NCBI GenBank assembly: GCA_035222895.1
Contig: JAVYIG010000066.1
Span: 978,501 to 1,042,500, forward strand
Length of the DNA: 64,000 nt
Direction of reading: 5' to 3'
DNA from: Strongylocentrotus droebachiensis
Lineage: Eukaryota; Echinodermata; Echinoidea; Camarodonta; Strongylocentrotidae
Below the pieces are notes generated by a model. That model did no database searches. It was not told the origin of the DNA and was given only the letters and a program-made list of their open reading frames with translations. Positions 47,001-61,000 of the stretch are shown here, one piece after another; positions within the stretch are counted from its first letter, which is position 1, and each line of letters begins with the position of its first letter. The position numbers were made by a program, and so were the translations under genes.

Positions 47001-50000
47001 AGGGAGGGGATTGATGCAGGAAAAATGGTCAAATAAATACATGTATATACACCATTATGGTCTTCATGAATAGACATGCCGTTTGAATGACACAAAAGGG
47101 CAATTCCCTGCAAGGTGCCCTGTCTCAAATACGACTTTTTCCCTCAATTATTTCATTCTTTTTTAAACAATAAGAATTGACTATTGATTATTCTTCCTCA
47201 TAAGTGGTCATCTCAAGAGATTTTTCATTTTTTTCATGAAACAAATAGATAAAGACATAAGTCGTACAAGGCACATTGCACAGAAATACTCGAAATGCAT
47301 ACATGTATTAAAAACATTAAATAAAGAAATAAAGATGATTGAATAACAACAAACGATCCTACACTGTACTTTAGAAGATATTATTTTAGACTTCAACATG
47401 GGAAACACATAGAGAAACATGCAATGACATTCATAAACATGCAATTTGAGATGAACATTCAGCATATACATGTAATTTAGGCATGCAACATTAAAATGGG
47501 TAACAAATTACATAGTGACAGAAAAAGAAGACAATTTTTATTTCAAGGCATGCACATCAGTTACTCAATCAATCATTCCTTTAATCAAAATCGACCAGTC
47601 AATCACTTATTCATTCCAATATTCAATCAATCAATCAATCACTCTATCAATCAAGCTATTAATTCATTAATCAGTAGCTCAGTTGGTAAATAAATGCTAT
47701 TTTCATAAACAAATAAAATAACAAACCATTTTGAAAACAAAAGAAATAAATAAAAGCATCATCAATGAGTAATATGACAATGATTACATGTACACTGTAT
47801 GTTATCCAATTAAAAAAGTTTTACATGCTTTCATTCAAATATTATATAAGGTTTCATCAATTATTAATAATATTTAGTGCACAATGTTATTGATAACACT
47901 GCTTAAATACCAATAATAAAATAATAAAAAAGAGAAAAGTCGGCCACACTATGATTTGTAGAGGATCTAATAGATTATGCATTCACAGTGCAAGCAATCA
48001 TTGATAAAAGGTCATGCTAGTAAATCTCCAGAACAATCTATTTTTCTGCACTTTTAAAAATACAGGTTTTATTTCTTTTTAATGTGCAACACAGTGAATG
48101 AGATACTACCAAGTCAATTGTGCATGTGTGATGGAAGTCCTATCATGCAAACCTTTATTTAAAGAGTTGCGTTAAAACAATAAAAATATTGCTATGAAAT
48201 TGTCGACTAATGAGTCTACAACAATTTTTTTTAAAAAGCTTGAAGGGACTATGAAATGACACATCGCTATTTACATTATAAGTACAAGCTGTAGATGTTC
48301 TTCTAACTTGTCTTGTTCAAATTGAAGATAAATCCCTGCATACTACGCCTTGTTGATACTTTACAAACTTAGGGGTAAGAGCCATCACAATTATGATTTT
48401 TTTGTAATTAGGCAAGAGTATATATGCATTTGAGGCAGGAAAGCTGTTTCACTGCAACCAGCACTTTAAACATTTCAAGGAGTCGTTGCACAACCAAGAA
48501 AATTAAATTAAAGTCTATAAAAAGAGGGATTGTGCATGTATAACAATCCCTCACAGACGTACCCTACCGGTATATAGTTACATGTATGAGAATATATATA
48601 TGTAAAATATATACAGACATATATGAATAATAATGAAAACGGTTGAAAGAAAAATCCTTGTGAGCTTAATTCTTCACTATTACTGGTATCAAGTTATACA
48701 GTGCGTCCCAGAAAAAATGAAACCGAGAATTATCTATGTTTTATCCTAACTTAATCACAATTATAATTAATAAATGACACATATTTGTAAAGCTTAGATC
48801 GTCTTCTTTCATTTGACGTAACTCTTATGATACATTTTTCATGCATGAGTGATTAAATATAATTTGAAGAGAGGAAACTAAAAAGTCATTTGGCGGGCAG
48901 TATCTGAATTTCAAGGAGAAAATCACATTTCTAGAAAGTTCAATTTCTGCCCTTTCATATGACACCTCAATCAGGAAAAATGAGCCAGGAATAAGAAAGT
49001 TCTGTCTGTTTAAAGTAGTGCTTGCATTTCCATAATTTGATTAAACGAGTTCGTTTTTACTGGCTGCCTGCCGTAGCAACAAACAGAGTTGACAAAAGAC
49101 TTCACTCCATGCACAAAGAAGACGAAAAACTTGATGCTTGGTTGATCGTCAACGAAACGGATAATTTTCGGTTTTGTTTTTTCTGGGACGCACTGTATAT
49201 ATCACATTTTCATTCACCAGCTACTGATTTTTAGCATACATGTACATACAGTACATGTATGCTTGCTGAGCAGTCAGGTAAAATAAGCCATCAAACCAGT
49301 ACAATTTTGAAGGCTAATCACTTACCTGGTTCATGGACACCTGGTCGATCTGATATTTCGATGGCCATGATCTGCCTATCCTGGACGGAGTTGCCAATTG
49401 AGTAAAGATGCGTGATGTTAGGGTAGCGATCAGCGATGGCCGTGAGAGCCTCTATCATGGACTCCTGAGTGTGGTGCTCAATAGGGACAGGCTCAATAAA
49501 ACCTGGATGAATGGGGAAAGATAGAGTAGGAAAACCTTATTCAATTTAACATTTTGGAGGTATTTTTTTGTCTTCTACAGTTTAACAATATATTCAAATA
49601 AAACAAGTAGAATTCAAAAAGCATGATATCATAATACATGGACATGGAAAAGGGGCATAAGAGCCTGTAAAGCAATGTGCTGTGTTTTGGTGCACCTGGA
49701 TACTAAAGCAGATGTTGAAAATCAGATAGACAAGACTATGTTGATTATTGGACGGTTTGGAGTCGGTAATAGATGAGTGAAAACCTTCCTTGCATCCTGT
49801 TTAAAATATATTTTAGTATACAAACTGAAGTCACTTATCTTGATTCTTAACTGGAAAAAAAAGCAGTGAGGGAATTATTATAAATACTCTAACAATATCA
49901 ACTCCTTTATCTTTCCTTCATTTAAGAATCTCAAAGTAACTGGTAAAATTCTTACTTGTCATGGATCTGAGTCTGAAGTTGACCCTGGTGACTTCATTCT

Positions 50001-53000
50001 CTGTTACCACCACATCACGGGACAGACTGAAATACCTGGCAACAAAAGAATGATGAAACAAGGAAATAATAATGTCTTCTAAGCGTCTTCATGATATCAA
50101 TGACATCAGCACAACATCTCTGGGGAGTGTTTCACAAACACTAAGATCGACTTTAAGCTGGACTTACCTATGGCAGGCCATTCATGCCACTGTTTGCTCT
50201 CACCATTTACTGGTATTGGTCTCTCAAGGGATGTACAAATCGTGGTCACAAATCTACAGAATTTACCTTTTTTGATAGTTCATTACTTAAGGAAAATATA
50301 TTATCTAAAGATCATAATTGAGAGACCAATGGTGAGAGCGACCAGTGGCATGGATGGCCTGCCATAGTTAAGTCCAACTTTAAGACAACCATAGTCTTTG
50401 TGAAACACCTCCCTGGTCACATACAAGTACAGGTACTTCCTCAAAACTTGTTAACAACCACCTTGAAAAAATAATAAGCAATTTGCTGCTGATTTGCTGC
50501 TAATTTGCTACTCAGATATTTTTGTAAAATAATCAACACACGTGAACAAAGATTATTGCCTGTTGAGAGCCAGAAGGGCATTTTCTTTACAACGACTTCT
50601 TAACACACTCCTGGTTCTCAACTGATTTAATAGCTAATATTAAAAAAATTGTAATATAAGCAGAAACAAGGAAAAGTAATAATAATTACCACAAATTGAA
50701 TTAATATTCAAATACATTTTGCTTGGAACATAAAGGTAATAACTAAGCTACAGGTACACTGAGGCACATAATTATTATTCAAATTATTTAATGGGTTCGC
50801 AACCAAGTCGACGCGCTAGTGCCCTTTTGTAAGGCATTAATCCTTATTCCCAAGTCCTTCAGAGAGGACTTTAAGGGTGCGTTTAATCGACACTTTTTCA
50901 CCCTAGAATCACGGTTTCTAAAGACGTTTAGTTTAAAACGCAATGCGTTCAAGCGATTTTTTCGTCGGTCGTAAAAATAAACGTGTTTGAAAACACAAAC
51001 ATGAAACGCTGAAAAAGATGCGTTTTGTATCATGATTCAAAAGAATCACGGTCGCTAAAATTCGATTGAACGGACGGAGTTCTCAATCATGATTGTATGA
51101 CGAAGCCTCTTCCGGTTTGGGAAAAACCGCGCGCCCGCTTTGCATGCAATTTGCGTTCACTATACCATCGTGGCCTGTTCCGTTATGTTATTCCTTGTTT
51201 TTCCTTCTATCATTTTCTCTTTCTGTCTTTCCTTATGTTATTCTTTGTTTCTTCCTTCTATTCTTATGTTATTCTTTGTGTTTTTTCCTTCTATCACCTT
51301 TTCTTATGTTATTTTTTGTTTTATCATTCTATCATTTGCTCTTTCTGTCTTTCCTTATGTTATTCTTTGTTTTTTTCCTTCTATCACCTTTTCTTATGTT
51401 ATTCTTTGTTTTATCATTCTATCATTTGCTCTTTCTGTCTTTCCTTATGTTATTCTTTGTTTCTTCCTTCTATACTTATGTTATTCTTTGTTTTTTCCTT
51501 CTATCACCTTTTCTTATGTAATTCTTTGTTTTAAGCATTCTATCAATTTCTCTTTCTGTCTTTCCTTATGTTATTCTTTGTTTCTTCCTTCTATCATCTT
51601 CTCTTATGTTATTCTTTGTTTTTATAATTCTATCACTTTCTCTTATGTTATTCTTTGTTTTAATCATTCTGTTACTTTCTCTTTCTATCTTTCCTTATGT
51701 TATTCTTTGATTCTTCCTTCTTTCACCTTCTCTTATGTTATTCTTTGTTTTAATCATTCTATCACTTTCTCTTTCTGTTTTTCCTTATGTTATTCTTTGT
51801 TTTTTCCTTCTATTACCTTCTCTTTTGTTATTCTTTGTTTCTTCCTTCTATTCTTATGTTATGCTTTGTTTTTTCCTTCTATCACCTTTTATGTAATTCT
51901 TTGTTTTAAGCATTCTATCACTCTCTCTTTCTGTCTTTCCTTATGTTATTCTTCGATTCTTCCTTCTTTCACCTTCTCTTATGTTATTCTTTGTTTTAAT
52001 CATTCTATCGACTTTATCTTTCTGTCTTTCCTTATGTTATTCTTTGTTTCTTCCTTCTATCACCTTCTCATTCTTTGTCTTATTATTGCGATCTATGCTC
52101 AAAACAGCAGTCGACAGTCGGCCGTAAACAATTCCAGAAAGCGCGCGCCGAAGTTCCTGGGCCATACTGCGCAGTGTGATGCGCAGTGGTTTGGCTCGCA
52201 ATGAGCTAGAATCAGCGTTGATGAAAAATCGCTTGAACGCAAACCGCAGTGACCTTGCTTTTTGTAACGGCGTTTTGAATTGTGATTCATGTTTGTGATT
52301 CTAGCTTCGAAAATTCGATTGAACGCACCCTGAGTCGCTAGCCCCATGATCGCTTACTTACATACAGTACACTAATAGCAGTCAAACAATGAACCAAACT
52401 GCACTCTTGTAGCAAATTTTGTAAGTTTACTGAGCTATCAGTAATTTGTTAAGTACTTGTGGGTGTCCGTGCAAAAAGAGTGATTTGTTGAGTGGTTTTG
52501 CGTGCCTGGGTGACATTATCATACTGTATGTACTACAGTATCTACATGTACCTCTTAAATTGATGTTAACATTATTATAGTTATCAATGTGTAGCGGTAG
52601 GTGCATCATGTACAGCTGTATAAGTGATTATGTTGTCAAACAAAATCTGTAGATGCATGAATGCAAGTATGCAACTACAAAATTCATATACAGTTATACC
52701 TGCATTGAATTAAACTCTATCTTGCAGTTACTCTCTACAAGAGAAAAATTGTCATTTTTTGTAAAAATGTTAAACAAAGCTATACTTTACTGAATATGTG
52801 CATATAACATAAAAGGGCAAGATCACTCCAAAAATAATTTATTTTCAATAGAAGCAGAAAAATCAGACAAACCAATCAGAAAAAGTTTAAGCAAAATCGT
52901 ATAGATCTAGGTCTAATTAATAATAAAGTTACACATTTTTAATGACATGAAAAACTTTGAAAATCACAAGACAAATCAAATTTTGGGGGATAAAAAGGGA

Positions 53001-54972
53001 AATTAATTGGATAAAAAATATATAAAGCAATTGATAAATAGTGAGGCAATATGACTTCATGAAACTGATAACCAAGTTGGCAATTTGTGTAGTGATTTTC
53101 TAAGCTCCATAGTTTATCATACTTTAAACAAAATCATAACTTCCTTATTAGTTCTGATTTTACTCAAATTGTTTTTGCTCTGTTTCTCTTGTTTTTCTGC
53201 ATTTATTAAAAGCAAATTATTTTTGAGTGGATCAACTTAGCCTTTAAGGCCATCCCTACAACAAGTACCGAGTGACAGTCTGCAAATTTTGACCAACAAG
53301 ATCTACATAAATACACAGTGCTTGCTAAAAATGTATACTTTTATACTACCGTCGTATATACCGTATCATTGTGAACTATCTAGGAGCAAAGATAAAGTAC
53401 ATGTAGGCAACTATCAGTAAGTAAATACACTCTGTAACTATAGACGTAATAAAACATTTTCACACCAATTTCATGCTCTTTTGAAGATTCAGGGACAAAA
53501 TACCCAGAATTGCCCACTCACTGAAAGCAATCTTAGTTAAAACATCATTTTGAAGTGTTCAACATTAAATACAGTCAAACCTGCTTTAGTGACCACCTGT
53601 CTACAAAGACCACCTGTCTACAACAGGCACATTTTCTGTTTCCCTTGAAAATCGTTTCTCATTGATACAGTAGATGTACTAAAGGAACCTGTCTATACCA
53701 CTTTTTGTGTAGACAGGTTTGACTGAAACATTTTCTTTAAAAGGTTTAAAGTTTCATCCACACAGGTATACATACCCTTCGGCCTTGACAGTAATATTAT
53801 ATGTGCCAGGGAGTAGGAGTCGCCAGTAGTTGCCATAATGTACAGAAACGACATCGTGGTTGATGCCCTGCACGGAGATTGTCGCTCCTTCAATACCAGA
53901 GCCATCAAAGCTATCCAAAACTGAACCTTTCACACCGATGTGAACCTGCACAAAGTAAAAAAAGAAAGAGAGAAGTGAATTTCATACAATGTATTTCATT
54001 TTGCTTTTTCAGCATCAACTGGTCTTCTATAAAATGCCTACATGTAAGTACAAAAAATGTGGTGTGATGTCGCAGTCTAGGATCGCCATATCTATTTCAT
54101 ATATCAAGAAATTCCAACTCCTGCTAAATTCATAACGAATAAGCTGTTACATGTGTAACTTTTAAAAATTCACAGTAAGGAAAGGGGAAAACTGCAAGCA
54201 CTCTACCAAACCCCAAGTTTACACTTGGCATGTCCAAACATATCATCCTTACGTTCTGACATCAAACACAGTCAGCATTTTGTGGTTACATGTACATGAA
54301 TGTCTCCCCATATCCATTTGTAAATGGTTACATTATAAAAGCATTTACCAAAGAAAATATCCACAATTCTGCACTCCTGCCAAATTTATTGAATGTAGTC
54401 AGTCAACCCACTCAATTGTTATCTTGGAAATTATGCAAACATGACATTTGAGTTAAGAGTGATGACATAAAAATTGCAAGGCATGTACACATATTTACAC
54501 AGTAGCTCAGTTTCATCGGATTCCTTCCATTTTGTAATGTAGTATGTACATAATTCAAGCAATAGCCTATTTAGTAATCCACTACACTAAGATAACATTT
54601 ACAAGTCCAAATTGCCTGATGGACTTCAATTGACATTTGAGGAAAGTTGTTGAGTGTTAATCACTGCCTGCAGCTTTCCGATTACAAATGCTCTGCCAAA
54701 ATTATGCCACGAGGAAGCAAATCTAGTTCAACCAGGGAAAACTAAAACATCAATTAATATATATTTATGAAAAAAGGTGTTGATTATTAAACGATCAGGT
54801 CTAAAAAAAACCTGATAGAATGTGAAACGTGGCAGGAAAAACTGACATCAATTAAGAAAGATAATTAAGGCTCATAATCATGAATGAGTTAAAATGTTGT
54901 ACCTCAGAAAGAAGAGAGAGTACAAGAGAGGAGAGGAGAGGAGAGAGAAAGAGAAAGAGAAAGAGAAAGAGA

Positions 54973-55003
<31 letters not shown>

Positions 55004-58000
55004 TGAGAGATAGAAAGAGGCGGGGGGGGGGGGGGAGAGAAAGAGAGAGAAGTAACTGTATTTTGGCATACATGTAATAGTTCAATAACTGATATAGTTG
55101 CAAAACTGCAAAGGCTTGAGCACTGGGCATAAGTGGCTATATACATGTAGTAGCAAATCATGCTCCCTCGGTATACCATTTTAAAGTTAGGTAGCAAGGT
55201 ATGACTTTAAAAAAATAGCATTACTTTAGAAATCATCTTGTATAATGACAAACAAACATTGACAAGTTCCCTCTAAGTTCAGCTGTTCTTTCTCCCACTT
55301 GTAATGAACTTTGGGGAAAACTTGGACAATGCTTAACATGAGACTAAGAAACTCTGTGGGTGTCATGTCCAACAAGCTCCATCTTCCACCGTTCACTGCT
55401 GGTAAAGTCAGTATTAATTTCATCAACGAATTTTGGATGGAAAAAAAATTGCAAATGTGTTGGAAAACTACAAAAATGTATGTGAAGAATCAGCTGGAGG
55501 CTCTCAAGGAAAAGTAATTGGTGTCACGAATTTAAACATCTACACTTTAAACTTTTTATATTGTATATTAAATTTGTGATAACAATCATGAAAGAACAAG
55601 TAATGTCCAATGTTCCTTCTTTGACCAATATCATTCTCCTTTTTTAGTTTAGAAAGTCCAAACAAATTAAATATGTATGTGAAGAATCAGCTGGAGGCTC
55701 TCAAGGAAAAGTAATTGGTGTCACGAATTTAAACATCTACACTTTAAACTTTTTATATTGTATATTAAATTTGTGATAACAATCATGAAAGAACAAGTAA
55801 TGTCCAATGTTCCTTCTTTGACCAATTTCATTCTCCTTTTTTAGTTTAGAAAGTCCAAACAAATTAAATATTCTTCAAACTGGCATCTGCACCTATTCCT
55901 TTTACCACTTTTCCAATCTTATGACTATCGTCTACATGTGCATATACACTGTATACTGTGAGATGATAGATGAACATGTACATGTATATAAGCTGTACAC
56001 ACAATTTTGACTTGTCATATTAATTTACACTATTTGTTAAGGTTCTGTTCTTGGTTTTTTGCTTTATAAAGGGCAAACCAACCCACATAATGAGTTCATT
56101 TGTATGAAAGGAGAAAAATAAGATAAACCACATTATGGCTACAATATGCTTATGACTACACACAACATGACAATTTAAAAGGAAACCAATATAAGGAATT
56201 GTTTGTATTACACTATACTTGAATGTCTTTTAACTGTTCATGGCTTCATGCTGTCAAAAAAACAAGAGAGACAACTGTTTCCTGCCTTCATCCTTAATTT
56301 CATATCATAACGGAATACAAACCAAAGGGAAATATTTGGAACACGCTTTAATATTGCTGAACCTTAAACAAATACCGGTGCTCTGAAAGTAGAGACATTT
56401 TTTAATGATTATAGCATACCATCAAATTTTGTGGGAAATTACCCCAACTGTGAATTGTACCCGCAAGTGACCTGTTCTGAAAATCAAATCAATTTGTTAA
56501 CCTCACAAAAATGGGCAGAGGCCAATGCACTCCAAAAGTGTGCTAACACTTTCACAAGAAGACCCAAATGATCGAATAGGCAGGTTTCAACTTGAACATA
56601 AAATAAAAGCCATGTTTGAGGTCCACTAAAAGAAACTAAATACATGTACTAAGTTTATTTAAGATGAACTCAACTAATGCCATTTGAATGTATATCATAT
56701 TGATTTTTTATTTGCCAAACATTTTTGTTTGCATTTGAGGTCTCTTTATCTTTAGATTTTTAAATAAATGCATATCTTTGGTTTTGGTTGTAAACGTCCA
56801 ACTTGTGAGAAGAACCCCTAAAACATCTTTCCTTCTAGCTGTACTCAATCACTAGTCTGTGGTAAATGTGTATTTCTTACTACCCTCATTTTTATACATT
56901 AATTGTCCTCTCTGCCTGGAAATTAAATACCATAGATAAACAAATACACTAAATAGAATTTATGTAAACATCATAATATGGGGGTAAATTGTGAGCTTTA
57001 TGTAGTATTCAGAATTGGTAAGAGTTGTTACAACAATAATGAGAATAGTAGGCAATATAATCATAAAAGTAGGTGTTGACTTACCGGTACATGTAAGGTT
57101 GAAATATAAACTTATTTTTATTATTTTTTTCTACTTTTTCCCTTCAAATCAGTCAGGTGACAAGAAACAAAACATCAATCATCAGAGGCATAAGTCTACT
57201 ACATGTATGCTTTACAGTTAGCAGTACAGTAGGCCTGCAGACTTTTGTTTATCGAGGTGTGGGGTAAGTAGGGCATTTAACATATGAAATACAAACAAAT
57301 AACTTAATACACAACAGCTGACAGGGAAAACTCAGCACATATCCGTGTTGGACCAGAAATGGAGAAGATCAGAATCAACAAGTCTGATATATAATAATAA
57401 TAATAGTATTGGATACAATTTATATAGTGCACATATCCACCATGCATGGTGCTCCAGGCGCTCCAACCATGGCTCAACTATTACCCCGGCTCTACTACAT
57501 GTACATGTACATGTACATGTATGTACATGTAGGCAGCCGATTTCGGCGCTCACAGCATTCAGCATAATATACCGTAGGCAAAGAGAAGTAATACACTACA
57601 TGTACATACAGTTAGTTCAAGATTCAAGATTAAAAAACATTTACTTCCTTCAAATCAAACAATCTACTGAACACAAAATGAAATGCAGTTCACAACTAAA
57701 TTATTCCTACCCCTTGTAAATTTGATGTTTTTTAAGGGTTTTATTTTTGTAACTCAAGAATGAAAGGTGGACTGGTTGAATTAGGACCTACATGTACATA
57801 CATGTATATTGAATACTTTTAGATGTAAGCTCCAGTAAATACAGGTACATGTTTGTCACATTTTTATTGGTAAGGGTATGAATATAGTTGTTAACTGTAT
57901 ATATTTACAATGCATGGATGAATGAGGCGAGGTTGTACCGTTGTACCACACATGTGTACCATTTGTACCAAGGTGGAAAGCGCTTTATAAGCACCGTTAT

Positions 58001-61000
58001 AGGGTTGTTCCACACGTTCATAGATGACAATTGCTCTGTAAGCCAATTCCAAACACTATTTATTACCTGTACATGTACATGTAGGTGAGTTCCTAACTTC
58101 AGCCCTTGATCCCACTATATACATGTACAGCTAACAACTAAATTATTCATACCTGACCAAGTTGTGTAATTTTTCAAGTATTTAAATTTTAAATACATGT
58201 ACAGTACAGTTTGTAGATCTGTCCCAATTTAAGTTTCTTCTTGCGAATGTGACATTTAAAGCTTACATCTCAAAGTATTCAACAAAGCCCTAATTCAAAC
58301 AGTCCATCTTCACTCTTGAGTTAAAATACAAAAAACACCCCCCAAAAAACAAAAAACAAAAGGTAAATGAATAATCTAGAAGATAACTGTACATGTAACT
58401 ACAGTAAATTTTTATGCCAACATGTAGAGCAGTCATATACCAGAAAATCCTCAGTTGTTCACAAAACAATAAAAATAAGGCAACAATGTCACAATTTACA
58501 AGAAAAGTCAAAAAAGGTTCTAACACCTTTAAAGGTAATACAAAGTTTTGGGAAATTTTGAAAATTTGGTGGATTGAGAATCTTTACAATTTTGATATAT
58601 TTGGATGCCCCTGTGGGTGTATTATAAGCACTAAAAAAATTAGCCCCTAAAACACTTCTGTTTTCGAGAAAAATTGAATATAAAAATTTACCGGTGCTCC
58701 CGGTAAATTTCGATAAATTTCAAATAGCGCCTATGGCCGTACAATGGTAGCTACGACCATGAAAATCTCAGAATATGTAGTTGTGATATATAATTTCCAA
58801 ACGGGAATAGCTAATCGGTCGATTTTAGTCAAGAAACATAGTTTCATAGCTAAATTAATATCTCGACCTTGAGAGGGAGCTATACAACATAAAGAGTTTA
58901 TTATTTATAATTTCATAACTTCAGACTCGATTTCAACCGCGACAACGATCAATGAATATTGTAGGAACGCATATGCTTCCAATATTTTAATTTGAACCGA
59001 ATTCATGACCCCATACCAAAACTTTGTAATACCTTTAATCTTTTCTTGGTATCTAGCCAGCTGGCTGTAAAACCTGACCTCCATGGCTTTTCTTGACATT
59101 ATTCCAAACAGGTTGTCGATTGTGTCATAAATAAACTTCCTTAATTCTAAACAAAACTCTAATGTATAGCACTTATGATATCATGATGGTACTTGTAGTA
59201 CATGATAATCCCACACATTTCCCTACACGATTCAAAATTCAAGATTTCAAGATTCAAGATTTATTTATTTCTTTCCACTGACATGAAAAAACATTCATGG
59301 ACAGTAACAGCAAGTTTATCATCAACAAGAATGAATTCATGAACAATAACAAGAAAGTTATAAAGACAATCAAATATGTGGAAAAGAGGTGGTCTGTGAA
59401 AAAGCACAGCTTGTTAAACTCAGATCCCCTTTTACAAGAACAACAACAAAAGATTTAAAAAGAAGTAGATTAATAATAAATTGGAATAGAATAGAAATAG
59501 AAATAAAATAGAAATAGAAATGGGGAAGGTGAAGGTAAATCGTGTACAGAAAGTTGTCTGCAGACTATCAGATACATGTAGCCATGAGAGTGTCACTAGC
59601 AATTGCTTAAAATAGACATTTAAAGGAGATATATTGTGTTCTATTCTTTGGATTTGATGAGTGCCCCAAAGAAATACATACTTCCTTCTTGAAAAAACAA
59701 ACTCTACTGTATTGGCAGGCAACGTATGGTAAAATTATTACATGTATGTTGCATACACTGTACACTAAGGTTCTGGATGAGGCTCACATACAGTATTGCT
59801 TGAAATAAAGTACCCGGTAGACACATTACCACCAAGTCACACCAAAGTCTATATGGAATAATACATGCAGTCACGCGTAACACATTGTGAGACTGTACAC
59901 TTTATTCCAATGTACAATGTACTTGCAGAGACGCCAAGTTCAATGATCAGCAATGCGTGACATTTGCATGATTCTGGCGCACTAGCGAGCGGGCGAGGGT
60001 ATAACACACGTATAAGGTATAGCGTTTTTTCAAAATCTAGCGCGCGCGTCGTGCGTGAGAGCATTTCCAGACCCTCGAAATGCGTGATGTCACGTCTAAT
60101 GCGTGATGCTTGGTACATGTAGCTCTGTACTTGTGCATGTAAGCATTTTCTTCCTTACATTCATGTTGGCCTATCGAATGTTGTCTGCAGACTACATTAA
60201 TATACCAGGAAGCCTTTAGAGGATCACTAGTGTGGCTTCCCAAACATAACAAGATGGAGTTCCACTTCTAATATTAATACATCCAATCAAGGCTAACATT
60301 GGGAGGACTTTTGTTTTAACTTCCATCAACATGAAGTACAGAACATCAGAAAGGATCGCTATCTAGACGGTAGACTAGAGCAATACATGAATGACCAGTA
60401 GGCCAACATTTGCACAGCTCTTTCATAATTGTATTCACTTTATCAACCTGTGCCATTGGCCCGACTATTGGCAACAAAACATCGACCACATAGTGAATGT
60501 CTGAGACATTTTTGTTTAAAAAAAAATGTACATGAGGTCCTTCCTTTCTCATTCCCATATCCTGAAAACAGACTGGCATCAAATCTTTTCAGTCTGTTGC
60601 CCCATGCATATGGAAACAAACTCCCTACATTTCTGAGAAATACATGTACATGTACAACTGTATTACCTGTCTTTTTCACTTTACCCCTACAATTCTTAAT
60701 TTGTCCTTATAGACTATGGAACAGCACATTGTATCCTCTGGAAAAGGCGCCCAATTTGATCATTATAATAGATCATAAGATGAAATGCAGGTGGATTAAA
60801 AGTGCATGAAATGTTCCCATTATCAATATTTCCAAAATAATTGATCATATGAATCAACATGAAAAGAGGGAAAATATTAATTTTGAAATACAACTCTGCC
60901 AAAGTTTTCAAGTTTCATATTTGGCTTGTTCAATGATGCCACCCTAAACATGCACTCTTGAGAAGGTCAGGTGTGTGTACATTCCAGCATCAAATAGTCT

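Noticed and set aside
46472-47014. 180-residue Ile/Ser/His-rich frame on the plus strand
   Set aside because: ATC microsatellite continued into the antisense of a real CPD exon.
51140-52204. A 354-residue plus-strand open frame
   Set aside because: It lies entirely in a pyrimidine-rich minisatellite; the peptide is a repetitive Phe/Leu/Ser/Cys pattern caused by the lack of purines, and all three frames are open over long distances.
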